Part shown: piece after piece, positions 53,567 to 61,511 of the stretch | Position numbering within the stretch: position 1 is the first letter of the stretch | Layout: every line of letters begins with the position of its first letter | Assembly: GCA_021166835.1 (NCBI GenBank) | Contig: JAJPEN010000026.1 | Location: 1 to 64,000 of the forward strand | DNA length: 64,000 nucleotides | Direction of reading: 5' to 3' | Source: Burkholderiaceae bacterium | GTDB taxonomy: Bacteria; Pseudomonadota; Gammaproteobacteria; Burkholderiales; Burkholderiaceae | Translations under genes and position numbers: made by a program | The notes under the pieces: model-generated | Databases searched by the model: none | What the model saw: only the letters and a program-made list of their open reading frames with translations | Told to the model about the DNA's origin: nothing

Positions 53567-55258
53567 ATGCTCGACAGAAGCATATGCGCCCTGCGAACGC
53601 TGCGGGCCGAACACGACGGGGACATCTTCTGGTTTCGGGACGATCTTCACCAGCCGTGCCCGATCTCCCCGATGGGAATGACCACGGTCCAGAAGCATCA
53701 CGCCTGGGGCTACCACGTCGCTGCCGAACAGACGCAGCTGCCGCCTTCGCACGGCGCCCACGTGAAGATCTTCAAGGGTCGCGTCTACCTGGGCTTCGCC
53801 CAGATCGAAGACGCCGCGACGATCGCCCGGCGCAGGGAGAAATTCTCCGCCCTGGTCGAACGCTGCAAGGACGACTGGGACAACTTCTACAACGGCTACA
53901 TCGACGAGGTGAAGGCCGGCCTCGCCGAACTCGAAGCGGTCGATGCCGATCGACTGTCGCCTGCCGATCTGCTCCGATATCTGCGCAGAACCGACGACAT
54001 TGATCGGCGCAACTGGGAAATCCACTTCATCCTGATGTACCCGGCCGACGCGATCTACCTCGAGTTCGAGCAGTTCTGCAAGGAACACGGGCTCGACGAG
54101 CAGGGCTTCGTGCCGATGTTGTGCGGCTTCGAAAGCAAGCCGACCGAAACGGACGAGGCGATGTGGCGCCTGGCCAGGGATGCCCGGGCGAAGGGCCTGG
54201 AGCGGATCCTCGTCGGCACTTCGATGGCCGAACTCCGTGCGGCACTGGCCTCGCAACCCAACGGACGCGCGTGGCTGGCGAATCTCGAAGCGTTTCTCGG
54301 CTTCTACGGCAACCGGATCAACGCGGCGCATCTCGATGTCCTCTACCCCACCTGGAAGGAGGATCCGGCACCCGTCATCGAAACGATCCGCAGCTACTTC
54401 CAGCGCATGGACGACGGGTGGGACCTCGATGCGAACCGGCGCAAGGTGGCAGCCGCGCGCGAGCAGGCCGTCGCTTCCTTCGAGGCCAGCCTTCCCTCGT
54501 CCGAGCGAGCCGCCGCCCGCCGCCTGCTCGAAGCGGCACAGAAGGTGTACGCCTACCAGGAGGACCACGGCTTCTACATCGACCAGGGCTCCACTGCCGC
54601 CCTTCGCCGCACGCTGATGGGATGCGGGCGCCGGCTGGCGAAGCTCGGCCTCGTCGACCGGGCCGAGGACGTCCTGTTCCTGAACTTCGCGACGCTCGTC
54701 GAGGTGCTGGACGACCTCGCGCGCGACGAAACGGTTGCCGTGTACCACCACAGGGCGCTGCTGAAGTCGCTGCTGGCGGAACGAAAGCAATGGTGGTCGG
54801 AAGTCGGGCAGATGGAGGCTCCGCTGACCGTCGGCAATGTGCCCGAGAAGATGAACGACCCGATCGCGATCAAGGTGTTCGGCATCATCGACGAGGTGCT
54901 GCATCCGAAAGGCGAGACCCGGATCGCGCAGCGACTGGAGGGGTTTGCCGCTTCGCAGGGCGTGGTCGAAGGAAAGGCGCGGGTGGTGATGCAGTTCGAC
55001 GGCTTCTCGAACGTGAAGTCGGGCGAAATCCTGGTGTGCCCGTACACCGGCACGGCATGGACACCGCTGTTCCTGAAGATCGCCGGCGTGGTCACCGACA
55101 CCGGCGGGATGCTCACGCACGCGGCGATCGCCGCTCGCGAGTATGGAATACCGGCGGTCGTCGGCACCTGGAACGCCACCGCTTCGATTCGCGACGGTGA
55201 TCGCGTGCGCATCGACGGCTCCGCCGGAACCGTCGAGATCCTCGATCGTGCGGTGTGA
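53567..55258 (+). CDS. PEP-synthase swivelling-His protein, phenylphosphate synthase PpsA-like
   Basis: 563 residues. The C-terminus holds the PEP-utilising mobile domain, with TDTGGMLTHAAIAAREYGIP (catalytic His518) and VVGTWNATASIRDGDRVRID. The first 430 residues are a large helical region without ATP-grasp motifs (HHAWGYHVAAEQTQLPPSHG, HEDHG-type segments), as in PpsA of Thauera and the substrate-binding part of rifampin phosphotransferase. The PEP/pyruvate-binding TIM barrel of true PEP synthase is missing. AGGAGG precedes the ATG, so I chose 53567 over an upstream ATG at 53531. It should accept phosphate from the PpsB-like protein and pass it to the organic substrate. Confidence 0.86.
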   Translation: MLDRSICALRTLRAEHDGDIFWFRDDLHQPCPISPMGMTTVQKHHAWGYHVAAEQTQLPPSHGAHVKIFKGRVYLGFAQIEDAATIARRREKFSALVERCKDDWDNFYNGYIDEVKAGLAELEAVDADRLSPADLLRYLRRTDDIDRRNWEIHFILMYPADAIYLEFEQFCKEHGLDEQGFVPMLCGFESKPTETDEAMWRLARDARAKGLERILVGTSMAELRAALASQPNGRAWLANLEAFLGFYGNRINAAHLDVLYPTWKEDPAPVIETIRSYFQRMDDGWDLDANRRKVAAAREQAVASFEASLPSSERAAARRLLEAAQKVYAYQEDHGFYIDQGSTAALRRTLMGCGRRLAKLGLVDRAEDVLFLNFATLVEVLDDLARDETVAVYHHRALLKSLLAERKQWWSEVGQMEAPLTVGNVPEKMNDPIAIKVFGIIDEVLHPKGETRIAQRLEGFAASQGVVEGKARVVMQFDGFSNVKSGEILVCPYTGTAWTPLFLKIAGVVTDTGGMLTHAAIAAREYGIPAVVGTWNATASIRDGDRVRIDGSAGTVEILDRAV

Positions 55259-55259
55259 C

Positions 55260-56045
55260 ATGCGAGTCGACATCGAGGAGATCAAGCAAGCCGTCGTCGA
55301 AGCGGGACGGCTCGCGATGCTCTACTACGGAAAGGTGAACCGCTCGATCAAGGCCGACCTGACCGTCGTCACCGAAGCCGACGCGGCGATCGAAAGCTTC
55401 CTGCAGCTCACGCTGACCGGGCTCGCGCCCGGCTTCGGCTATCTCGGCGAGGAAACGCAGGAGACGCGCCCGCCGGCGCCCGACGAAACACGCCACTGGA
55501 TCGTCGACGCTCTCGACGGAAGCCGCGCGTTCGCCGCGCGTCTTCCGCTGTGGACACCCGCGGTCTGCCTGATGCGCGGCAGCCAGCCGATCGCGGGAGC
55601 CGCGTACAACCCGGTAACCGGGGAACTGTTCTGGTGCGACGAGACCGGTCCTGCCTGGTGCAACGACGAGCCGCTGCATCCGGCTCTTTCAGCCGAGATC
55701 GAAGCGAACAGCTTCCTGCTCGGGCCGACCAATCATCACCGGACCTTCAGCGTCGATTTTCCGGGACGCATCTATTGCCTGGGCGCACCGATCTACCAAC
55801 TATGCCTGCTGGCGAAGGGCTGCGCCTCCGGGTTCTTCTTCGACCCGGTGGTGAACCTGTGGGACCTGGCGCTTCCGTCGCTCCTGCTCGATCGGTGCGG
55901 CGCCGTGCTCGTCTACGGCTCGGGGCGGCCGGTCGAACTGTCGGAGTTGATGGATCGCCGGCGCATTCCGGAGCCGATCTACGCCGGCGGACGGGAAATG
56001 GTCGACCAGATGCGCGAGCGGTGTGTCTTTCGCGGCAAGCGGTAG
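55260..56045 (+). CDS. Inositol-monophosphatase-family protein
   Basis: 261 residues. Motif 1 is WIVDALDGSRAF (D83, D86, G87, S88), preceded by the GEE metal ligand (E64, E65), and motif 2 is VVNLWDLALPS with Asp202. All metal-binding residues of the IMPase fold are present, so it is probably a Mg-dependent phosphatase. Its ATG follows the PpsA-like stop by 1 bp. It may remove phosphate from the phosphorylated intermediate, or act on another phosphate ester. Its last 67 bp overlap the convergent permease gene. Confidence 0.85.
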   Translation: MRVDIEEIKQAVVEAGRLAMLYYGKVNRSIKADLTVVTEADAAIESFLQLTLTGLAPGFGYLGEETQETRPPAPDETRHWIVDALDGSRAFAARLPLWTPAVCLMRGSQPIAGAAYNPVTGELFWCDETGPAWCNDEPLHPALSAEIEANSFLLGPTNHHRTFSVDFPGRIYCLGAPIYQLCLLAKGCASGFFFDPVVNLWDLALPSLLLDRCGAVLVYGSGRPVELSELMDRRRIPEPIYAGGREMVDQMRERCVFRGKR

Positions 56046-57052
56046 GCGGCGTCCACGCGTTGCACACGCCGTTGTACCGGGAACAGGCGCCAGCCGAACC
56101 GCGACGAGAGCATGCCCCACACGCCTTTCGGCGCCAGCAGCATCGTGAGAATGCCGATGGCGCCGAGGGCGATCAGATACCAGGACCCGTAGTCGGCGAG
56201 CAACGTGCGCAGCAACAGGTACAACACCGTGCCGATCACGGGTCCTTCGAGCGTACCGATGCCCCCGATCACGACGATGAAGATCATCGCGGCCGACCAC
56301 TCCACGGAGAACGCGGCATCGGGCGAAATGCGAAGCTGGACCAGGTAGATCAGCCCGCCGGCAAGGCCGCATCCGGCGGCGGATGCGACGAACACCGCGA
56401 GCCGCATCGAACGCACCCGCACCCCCAGACTCTCGGAAGCCATCTCGTCGTCGCGCAGCGCCGTCAGCCCGAGGCCGAGCCGGCTTCGAAGCAGCAGGTA
56501 CGCCGCCAGCGTGCAACCGACGCCGAGCGCAGCGGCGATCCAGAATATCGTCGCCTCGCGCAGCGCCGCCGGATAGCCCGCGAGCGCACTCGTGAGACTT
56601 GCTCCGGAACCGCCGCCGAGCGACGGCGAATTGGCGACGAGAAGCCGGAACACTTCAGCGACAACCCAGGTGCCGATCGCGAAATAGGCGTTGCGCAGCC
56701 GGAAGATCACCGGTGCGACGACCAGGGCCACGCACGCCGCCGCCATGCCGGCCACGAGGACGCCGACGAATGGATTGCCGTGGAAATGCATCGCGAAAAC
56801 GAACAGCGCGTAGCCGCCAAGGCCGATGAAGCCCTGATGCCCGATCGAAATCATCCCGCCGTAGCCCGCGACCAGGTTCCACATCTGCGCCAGCGCAAGC
56901 ATGTAGGCGAATTCCATCAGCAGGTGCAATCCCGCCCGATCGATCCACAAAGGCGCGATCGCGATGCCGGCAACCAGGATCGCAACCGCGGCCCACAGCC
57001 TGCGCGCCGCTCGGGCAGTCGTCTCGACGGAGTACGCGGCTGATTGCGTCAT
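55979..57052 (-). CDS. livM: Branched-chain-type ABC importer permease, LivM-like (importer 2)
   Basis: 357 residues. MWNLVAGYGGMISIGHQGFI is the LivM signature and GGIGTLEGPVIGTVLYLLLR the conserved loop. The C-terminal 35 residues are basic and lie in the 67-bp overlap with the convergent phosphatase gene. The ATG overlaps the livH stop (ATGA). Importer 2 is expected to take up the substrate of the pps-like operon. Confidence 0.9.
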   Translation of the reverse strand: MTQSAAYSVETTARAARRLWAAVAILVAGIAIAPLWIDRAGLHLLMEFAYMLALAQMWNLVAGYGGMISIGHQGFIGLGGYALFVFAMHFHGNPFVGVLVAGMAAACVALVVAPVIFRLRNAYFAIGTWVVAEVFRLLVANSPSLGGGSGASLTSALAGYPAALREATIFWIAAALGVGCTLAAYLLLRSRLGLGLTALRDDEMASESLGVRVRSMRLAVFVASAAGCGLAGGLIYLVQLRISPDAAFSVEWSAAMIFIVVIGGIGTLEGPVIGTVLYLLLRTLLADYGSWYLIALGAIGILTMLLAPKGVWGMLSSRFGWRLFPVQRRVQRVDAAYRLPRKTHRSRIWSTISRPPA

Positions 57053-57921
57053 GCGCTTCTCGTCCTCGGGAAGAGGCCTTGCGGCCGAACGATCAGGACA
57101 GCGAGAAAGGCGAGGTGACCGGCGAGGATGCCGAACCCCGAGTCGTAGCGAAAACCGGCAACCTGCGCGATGCCGAGAATCAGCCCGCCGGCCAATGTGC
57201 CCCACAGCGAGCCCATGCCGCCGATGATCACCGCCTCGAACGCGAACAGCAGTTGGCCGGGCCCCATCGAAGGCGAGAACGTGGTGCGGTTCGCGAGAAA
57301 GACGCCGGCGATCGCCACCACGGCCATCGACAACGCCATTGCCGCGCCGAACAGCCGCTTGTTGTCTATGCCCATCAGCTGTGCGACACGGGGATCGTCG
57401 GACACCGCGCGAAACGCCCTTCCCGTCCGCGTCCTGGCGAAGAGCAGCTCGAGCACGGCGATCATCGAAACCGCGGCAACGAGAATGATCAGCGGAAACC
57501 AGCCCACCGCGATGCCGTTGCCGAGGACGATGCTGGCGGTCGAGATCGAACCGGGATCGATCCCCTGGGAATCGGCCGAGAAGACCTCGAGAAGAAGATT
57601 CTGCAGGATCACCGATACGCCGAAGGTGATCAGCAACGGGGGCATGACGTCGCCGCCCATCACCGGATTCAGGATCAGGCGCTGGATCACGTACCCGAAG
57701 ACCGCGAACACGGGGACGACCACCGCAAAGGCGAGAAGCGCAGGCACAGCGAGCCCTTTCACCGTCACCAGCGCAACATAGGCGGCCGCAACGATGAAGT
57801 CGCCGTGCGCCACGTTGACCAGCCGCATCACGCCGAAGCTCAACGACAGGCCGGTCGCGAACAGCGCATAGAGCCCTCCGAGCAGGACTCCCTGGATGAC
57901 GGCGTCGGCGAATGCGGCCAT
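57049..57921 (-). CDS. livH: Branched-chain-type ABC importer permease, LivH-like (importer 2)
   Basis: 290 residues. The start SLSFGVMRLVNVAHGDFIVA is the LivH signature and IIGGMGSLWGTLAGGLILGI the conserved loop. It is 2 bp downstream of livF and overlaps livM by 4 bp. The overall sequence is clearly different from the LivH of importer 1, so this is not a recent duplicate. Confidence 0.91.
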   Translation of the reverse strand: MAAFADAVIQGVLLGGLYALFATGLSLSFGVMRLVNVAHGDFIVAAAYVALVTVKGLAVPALLAFAVVVPVFAVFGYVIQRLILNPVMGGDVMPPLLITFGVSVILQNLLLEVFSADSQGIDPGSISTASIVLGNGIAVGWFPLIILVAAVSMIAVLELLFARTRTGRAFRAVSDDPRVAQLMGIDNKRLFGAAMALSMAVVAIAGVFLANRTTFSPSMGPGQLLFAFEAVIIGGMGSLWGTLAGGLILGIAQVAGFRYDSGFGILAGHLAFLAVLIVRPQGLFPRTRSA

Positions 57922-57923
57922 GT

Positions 57924-58619
57924 TCAGGACCCGAAATAGGCCAGCGACATCTGTTCGAGCGTCAGCGCCGCGGGCGAACCCTGAAGGGAGACGCGTCCCT
58001 CCTGCAGGCAATAGACCTGATCGGCGACCTTCATCGCCTGCCGGATGTCCTGCTCGACGACGAGCACCGAAGTGCCTTCCGCAGCGATCGATGGAAGGCT
58101 TTCGTACAGCATCCGGATCACGACCGGGGCAAGACCGAGTGAAATCTCGTCGCACATCAGCAGAACCGGGTTCGCCATCAGCGCCCGTCCTATCGCCACC
58201 ATCTGCTGCTGGCCGCCGGAGAGTCGCGTTGCAGGATCGCGCCGATGCTGCTGCAGGTCGGGAAACACGCGATAGACCCGCTGAAGATTCCATGGACCCG
58301 GGCGGCGCGAATATCCGCCGACCAGAAGATTCTCTTCGACCGACAGAGACGGAAAGAGCCTTCGGCCCTCGGGAACCAGCGCCACGCCGCGCCGCACCAT
58401 GTCGTGAGCCGGCACGGCGCCCACCGGAGCGCCATGCAGCGCAATGCTGTCGGGGCGGTTGGCAAGCAGGCCTGCGATGCTCAGCAGCAGAGTCGACTTG
58501 CCGGCGCTGTTCGCGCCGACGATCGCCACCGTGCTCCCCTCGTCGACTTCGACGCTGATCCCGAACAGCGCCTGGAAGTCGCCGTAGAAGGCATCCAGGC
58601 TGTCGACTTCAAGCAGCAT
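57924..58619 (-). CDS. livF: Branched-chain-type ABC importer ATPase, LivF-like (importer 2)
   Basis: 231 residues. Walker A GANSAGKST (Ser in place of the common Gly), GVALVPEGRRLFPSLSVEEN, signature LSGGQQQMVAIGRA, Walker B LLMCDEISLGLAP and switch VEQDIRQAMKVAD. The start lies 11 bp inside the livG coding end, so translation is coupled. It powers importer 2 with LivG. Confidence 0.91.
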   Translation of the reverse strand: MLLEVDSLDAFYGDFQALFGISVEVDEGSTVAIVGANSAGKSTLLLSIAGLLANRPDSIALHGAPVGAVPAHDMVRRGVALVPEGRRLFPSLSVEENLLVGGYSRRPGPWNLQRVYRVFPDLQQHRRDPATRLSGGQQQMVAIGRALMANPVLLMCDEISLGLAPVVIRMLYESLPSIAAEGTSVLVVEQDIRQAMKVADQVYCLQEGRVSLQGSPAALTLEQMSLAYFGS

Positions 58620-59340
58620 CGGTTCCCAAGCCCAGATAGATTTCCCGCACGGTGGGGCTCGACATCACCTCGGCGGGCTTGCCCTCGCAGATCAATCGCC
58701 CGAAATTCAGCGCGATCAGGCGATCGACCACCGAGACGAGCGCATGGACGATGTGCTCGATCCAGATGATCGACACGCCCTGCGAGCGCACCTCGCGGAT
58801 CACGTCGATCAATGCGTGCGTTTCGGGTTCGGTCAGGCCGCCCGCGATTTCGTCCAGCAGCAGCAGCCGCGGCCGGCTTGCGAGGGCGCGAGCCAGTTCC
58901 AGGCGCTTGCGATCGAGCAGGCGCAGCGAGCCGGCCGGTTCGTTGGCTTTCGCGAGCAGACCCAGCTTGCCGAGGAGCGCGATGCAGAAGCCGTGCGGAT
59001 CCCGTTGCACTTGCCGGTCGCCGAAGGTGCAGCCGACGAGGGTGTTTTCGAAGACGGTCATGCCGGCAAAGGGATGCGGTATCTGGAACGAACGTCCGAT
59101 CCCGGCGCGGCAACGGCCCCATGGCGGCATCCGCGTGATCTCGACGTCACCGAGGCGAATGCGACCCGAATCGGGCAGGAGGACTCCGCTGATCAGATTG
59201 AACAGGGTCGTCTTTCCTGCGCCGTTCGGGCCGATGACGCCGAGAACCTCGCCGCTTTCCAGGCTCAGCGAGAAGTCGTCGGCCACTGCGATGCGGCCGA
59301 ACCTCTTCGATATCGAGTCCACTCGAAGCAGGGCGGACAT
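58609..59340 (-). CDS. livG: Branched-chain-type ABC importer ATPase, LivG-like (importer 2)
   Basis: 243 residues. Walker A is GPNGAGKTTLFNLI, the Q-loop region GIGRSFQIPHPFAGM, Walker B LLLLDEIAGGLTEPE and the switch IEHIVHALVSVVDRL. The signature motif is degenerate (LRLLDRKRLELARAL, without SGG), a feature seen in many LivG proteins. It follows the binding-protein gene by 16 bp. Confidence 0.9.
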   Translation of the reverse strand: MSALLRVDSISKRFGRIAVADDFSLSLESGEVLGVIGPNGAGKTTLFNLISGVLLPDSGRIRLGDVEITRMPPWGRCRAGIGRSFQIPHPFAGMTVFENTLVGCTFGDRQVQRDPHGFCIALLGKLGLLAKANEPAGSLRLLDRKRLELARALASRPRLLLLDEIAGGLTEPETHALIDVIREVRSQGVSIIWIEHIVHALVSVVDRLIALNFGRLICEGKPAEVMSSPTVREIYLGLGTDAA

Positions 59341-59356
59341 CTTTCCGACCGCCGCT

Positions 59357-60667
59357 TCAAAGCCGGATCAGCTCGAGCGAGTCCTGCCGGGGGATCTGCG
59401 GTGCCGCGCTGTTGTCGACGAGCGCCAGCTCGTAGCGGAAGCGGCCGCCCTTTCGCCATTGGCCGCCGACCAGCGGCGTCTTCGCGACGTTGCGCACGGG
59501 CCCGCTTCCCCATGCAACGTGACCGACTACCGTGTCGAGCCGGGTGGCGGCGATCGCATCGCGGATCGCCGCCTTGTCGTTCACGTCGCGCACGCGTCCC
59601 ATCACGTCGACGGCGATCTCGAACAGTGCATGAGCGAACCCGATCGGCTGCGTCCACTGGCGGCGCGTCTCCTTTTCGTAATCGACGGTGAGTTCTGCAG
59701 CCGATTGGCCGGTCAGCGACGACTTGAACGGATGGTGCGGCGACCACCACACTTCGCTCGAGACGCCGGCTCCCCTCTCGCCGAGCGCCTCGACGGCGAC
59801 CGGAAAAAGCAGCGCCTTGCCGACGGTGACCACCTTCGGGCGGAAGTTCTGTTGCGCCGCCTGCGTCCAGAAGCTGGTGAAATCCGGCGGGATCGGCACT
59901 CCGGTGACGATCTCCACGTTCTCGCGCTTGAAGGCCGCGATCTGCGCGCTGTAATCGGAAGTCAGATTCTGGAAGCGACCCGGATCGACGATGCGAAAGC
60001 CGGCCTTCTGAAGGGCGGGCGGGAAACCGCGCGACGCATCGCCCCAGGCGTTTCCGTCGCCGTCGTTCGGCCACAGGCCGCCGATGACCTTGTTCGTCGC
60101 CACCGAAGACCACATGCTGCTGAACACCGCGATGATGTCTTCCAGGCCCCAGAAGAAATGCCAGGTCCAGTCGAAGCCGACATCCGGCTTGCCGCCGCGC
60201 GTGAAGAACCACGGCTGCCACGGAGCGACCGTCGATATGCACGGCACCTGATTGAGCTCGCACTGGTCGGAAACAGGATTGGTGGTTTCGGGTGTCGACG
60301 CGACGAGCATCAGGTCGACCTTGTGCTTGAGAATCAGCTCGGAGGCGACCGCCGCGGCGCGGTTCGGCGACGACTGGCTGTCCTTCACCAGGATCTCGAC
60401 CGGCTGCAGCTGGCCCCCGACGCGAATGCCGCGCGCGAGCTGCTGCTGCGCACGGGCGATGACGAATTCGTCGGCTTCGGCAAAGGCGGCGAGCGGACCT
60501 GTCTTCGGTGTAACGAAACCGATCCGGACCTTCCTGGTCGCTGCCGATGCCACCCGTACCAACGGCATCGCGCTCACCAGCCCTGCTGCCGCAGCCCCGC
60601 TGACGAAGCGCCTGCGACCGGATTTCGACTGACAAGACGCCTGAACGGGTTTTCGTCCGGTTTCCAT
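59357..60667 (-). CDS. TAT-exported ligand-binding protein of Liv type (importer 2)
   Basis: 436 residues. A twin-arginine signal GRRRFVSGAAAAGLVSAMP is followed by an AxA-type cleavage region. Most Liv-type binding proteins use Sec, so a TAT leader is notable. The mature type I fold has KVRIGFVTPKTGPLAAFAEA at the start. Aromatic residues are frequent around HFFWGLEDIIAVFSSMW and EVWWSPHHPFKSS, which suits a hydrophobic or aromatic ligand. GGAGGAG precedes the ATG. It is the first gene of importer 2, with heptamer site 3 about 130 bp upstream. Confidence 0.88.
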   Translation of the reverse strand: METGRKPVQASCQSKSGRRRFVSGAAAAGLVSAMPLVRVASAATRKVRIGFVTPKTGPLAAFAEADEFVIARAQQQLARGIRVGGQLQPVEILVKDSQSSPNRAAAVASELILKHKVDLMLVASTPETTNPVSDQCELNQVPCISTVAPWQPWFFTRGGKPDVGFDWTWHFFWGLEDIIAVFSSMWSSVATNKVIGGLWPNDGDGNAWGDASRGFPPALQKAGFRIVDPGRFQNLTSDYSAQIAAFKRENVEIVTGVPIPPDFTSFWTQAAQQNFRPKVVTVGKALLFPVAVEALGERGAGVSSEVWWSPHHPFKSSLTGQSAAELTVDYEKETRRQWTQPIGFAHALFEIAVDVMGRVRDVNDKAAIRDAIAATRLDTVVGHVAWGSGPVRNVAKTPLVGGQWRKGGRFRYELALVDNSAAPQIPRQDSLELIRL

Positions 60668-60795
60668 GTTCTCCTCCGTATGCGTGCATGGCTGTTTGCA
60701 CCTGCACGACTCTCGTTTGACCTTCGACCGCCTCAGCCGCCTCGCCGGTACTGTGCGTCGACTCCGCGCCTGTCACCGCATCGTTTCGAGGGGCC

Positions 60796-60813
60796 CTTTA
60801 GTTGCCCTTTAGC
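60796..60813 (-). promoter_or_regulatory. SARP-type heptamer pair, site 3
   Basis: On the minus strand GCTAAAG (60813-60807), four bases, then ACTAAAG (60802-60796): one mismatch and the same 11-bp period. AACGAT (60785-60780) begins after a further 10 bp, as at sites 1 and 2, and lies about 112 bp before the importer 2 binding-protein ATG. Confidence 0.65.
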
Positions 60814-60830
60814 CCTCGCGCTCATCGCAG

Positions 60831-60980
60831 GCGAACTACTGCGAGGCGCTCGACGAGCGCCACGAGGAAGTGACCTGCCAGCTGTGGGACCGCGCGGCGC
60901 TCGACGAGCCGGGCGCGCGCAGGACGAAGGACGGGAAACGCAGGCTCACGCCGCCGGCGTGGGTGGCTCCATCCGACTGA
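60831..60980 (+). pseudogene. C-terminal remnant of an OYE-1-like gene
   Basis: Reading from 60831 gives ANYCEALDERHEEVTCQLWD, then about 29 more residues ending in KDGKRRLTP..WV..., then TGA at 60978. This matches the last 49 residues of OYE-1 at most positions, including the two C-terminal cluster Cys. It is on the opposite strand to OYE-1 and has no start or FMN barrel. It is a truncated copy, likely left by a duplication or inversion. Confidence 0.8.
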
Positions 60981-60983
60981 ACA

Positions 60984-61496
60984 TCAGCCCAACTCGAACA
61001 CGCGCAATTCCACCCGCTCCGGACGCCGGGCGCCGGTTCCGACGAACAGCCGCTCCATCATCCACGCGAGCGACGGCGTCGAGGTCTCGAAGCGCGGCAC
61101 GCAGCGGAAGTAGACGAGCGACGGATCGACCGGCTCGCCGCGCGCGAGCTTCGCGATCGCCTCGGGCGAGCCGCTGCGCAGCGCGAAGTTCTCGACGTAG
61201 ATGCGATCGCCCGCTTCGGTCTCGATCACGTAGCGCGCTTCCAGGCGCGCTGCGCGCTCGCCGACCAGCAGCTGGAAATCTGCGCCGCCGGGGAGCACGC
61301 GCCCCCGCCACGCTCCGCTGTCGTGCTCGCATTGCACGCGTCCGCCGGTGATCGGAATGACGCGGCGATGTCCGTAGCCGAAGGACGAAGCCGCCGGACC
61401 GATCTCGACCGGCGCACCCACTTCGACGTCCAGCCGCAGGCAGGGCCGCAAGGGTGGTGCAGGAAGTTCGGGGAAGGAAGGGACGCGTTCGTTCAT
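60984..61496 (-). CDS. DUF3237 family protein
   Basis: 170 residues. The family pattern is clear: PLRPCLRLDVEVGAPVEIGP, RRVIPITGGRV, VLPGGADFQLL, ARYVIETEAGDRIYVEN and the C-terminal SLAWMMERLFVGTGARRP. DUF3237 proteins are small beta-barrel-like proteins, often found beside catabolic genes for aromatic or terpenoid compounds, with unproven function. It follows the crotonase gene by 15 bp on the same strand, so they are likely co-transcribed. Confidence 0.85.
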   Translation of the reverse strand: MNERVPSFPELPAPPLRPCLRLDVEVGAPVEIGPAASSFGYGHRRVIPITGGRVQCEHDSGAWRGRVLPGGADFQLLVGERAARLEARYVIETEAGDRIYVENFALRSGSPEAIAKLARGEPVDPSLVYFRCVPRFETSTPSLAWMMERLFVGTGARRPERVELRVFELG

Positions 61497-61511
61497 CGTG
61501 GCTTCCGGCTC

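Larger units (their letters stand above)
60668..60983. other. 316-bp stretch without an intact gene
   Basis: It holds the leader and promoter region of importer 2 (heptamer site 3, with AACGAT at 60785-60780 as possible -10) and the remnant of an OYE-1-like gene. I see nothing else in it. Confidence 0.7.

Noticed and set aside
36214..60667. The two Liv-type importers as a recent duplication
   Set aside because: Gene order differs (SBP-H-M-G-F against SBP-G-F-H-M), leaders differ (Sec against TAT), and the permease sequences diverge widely.
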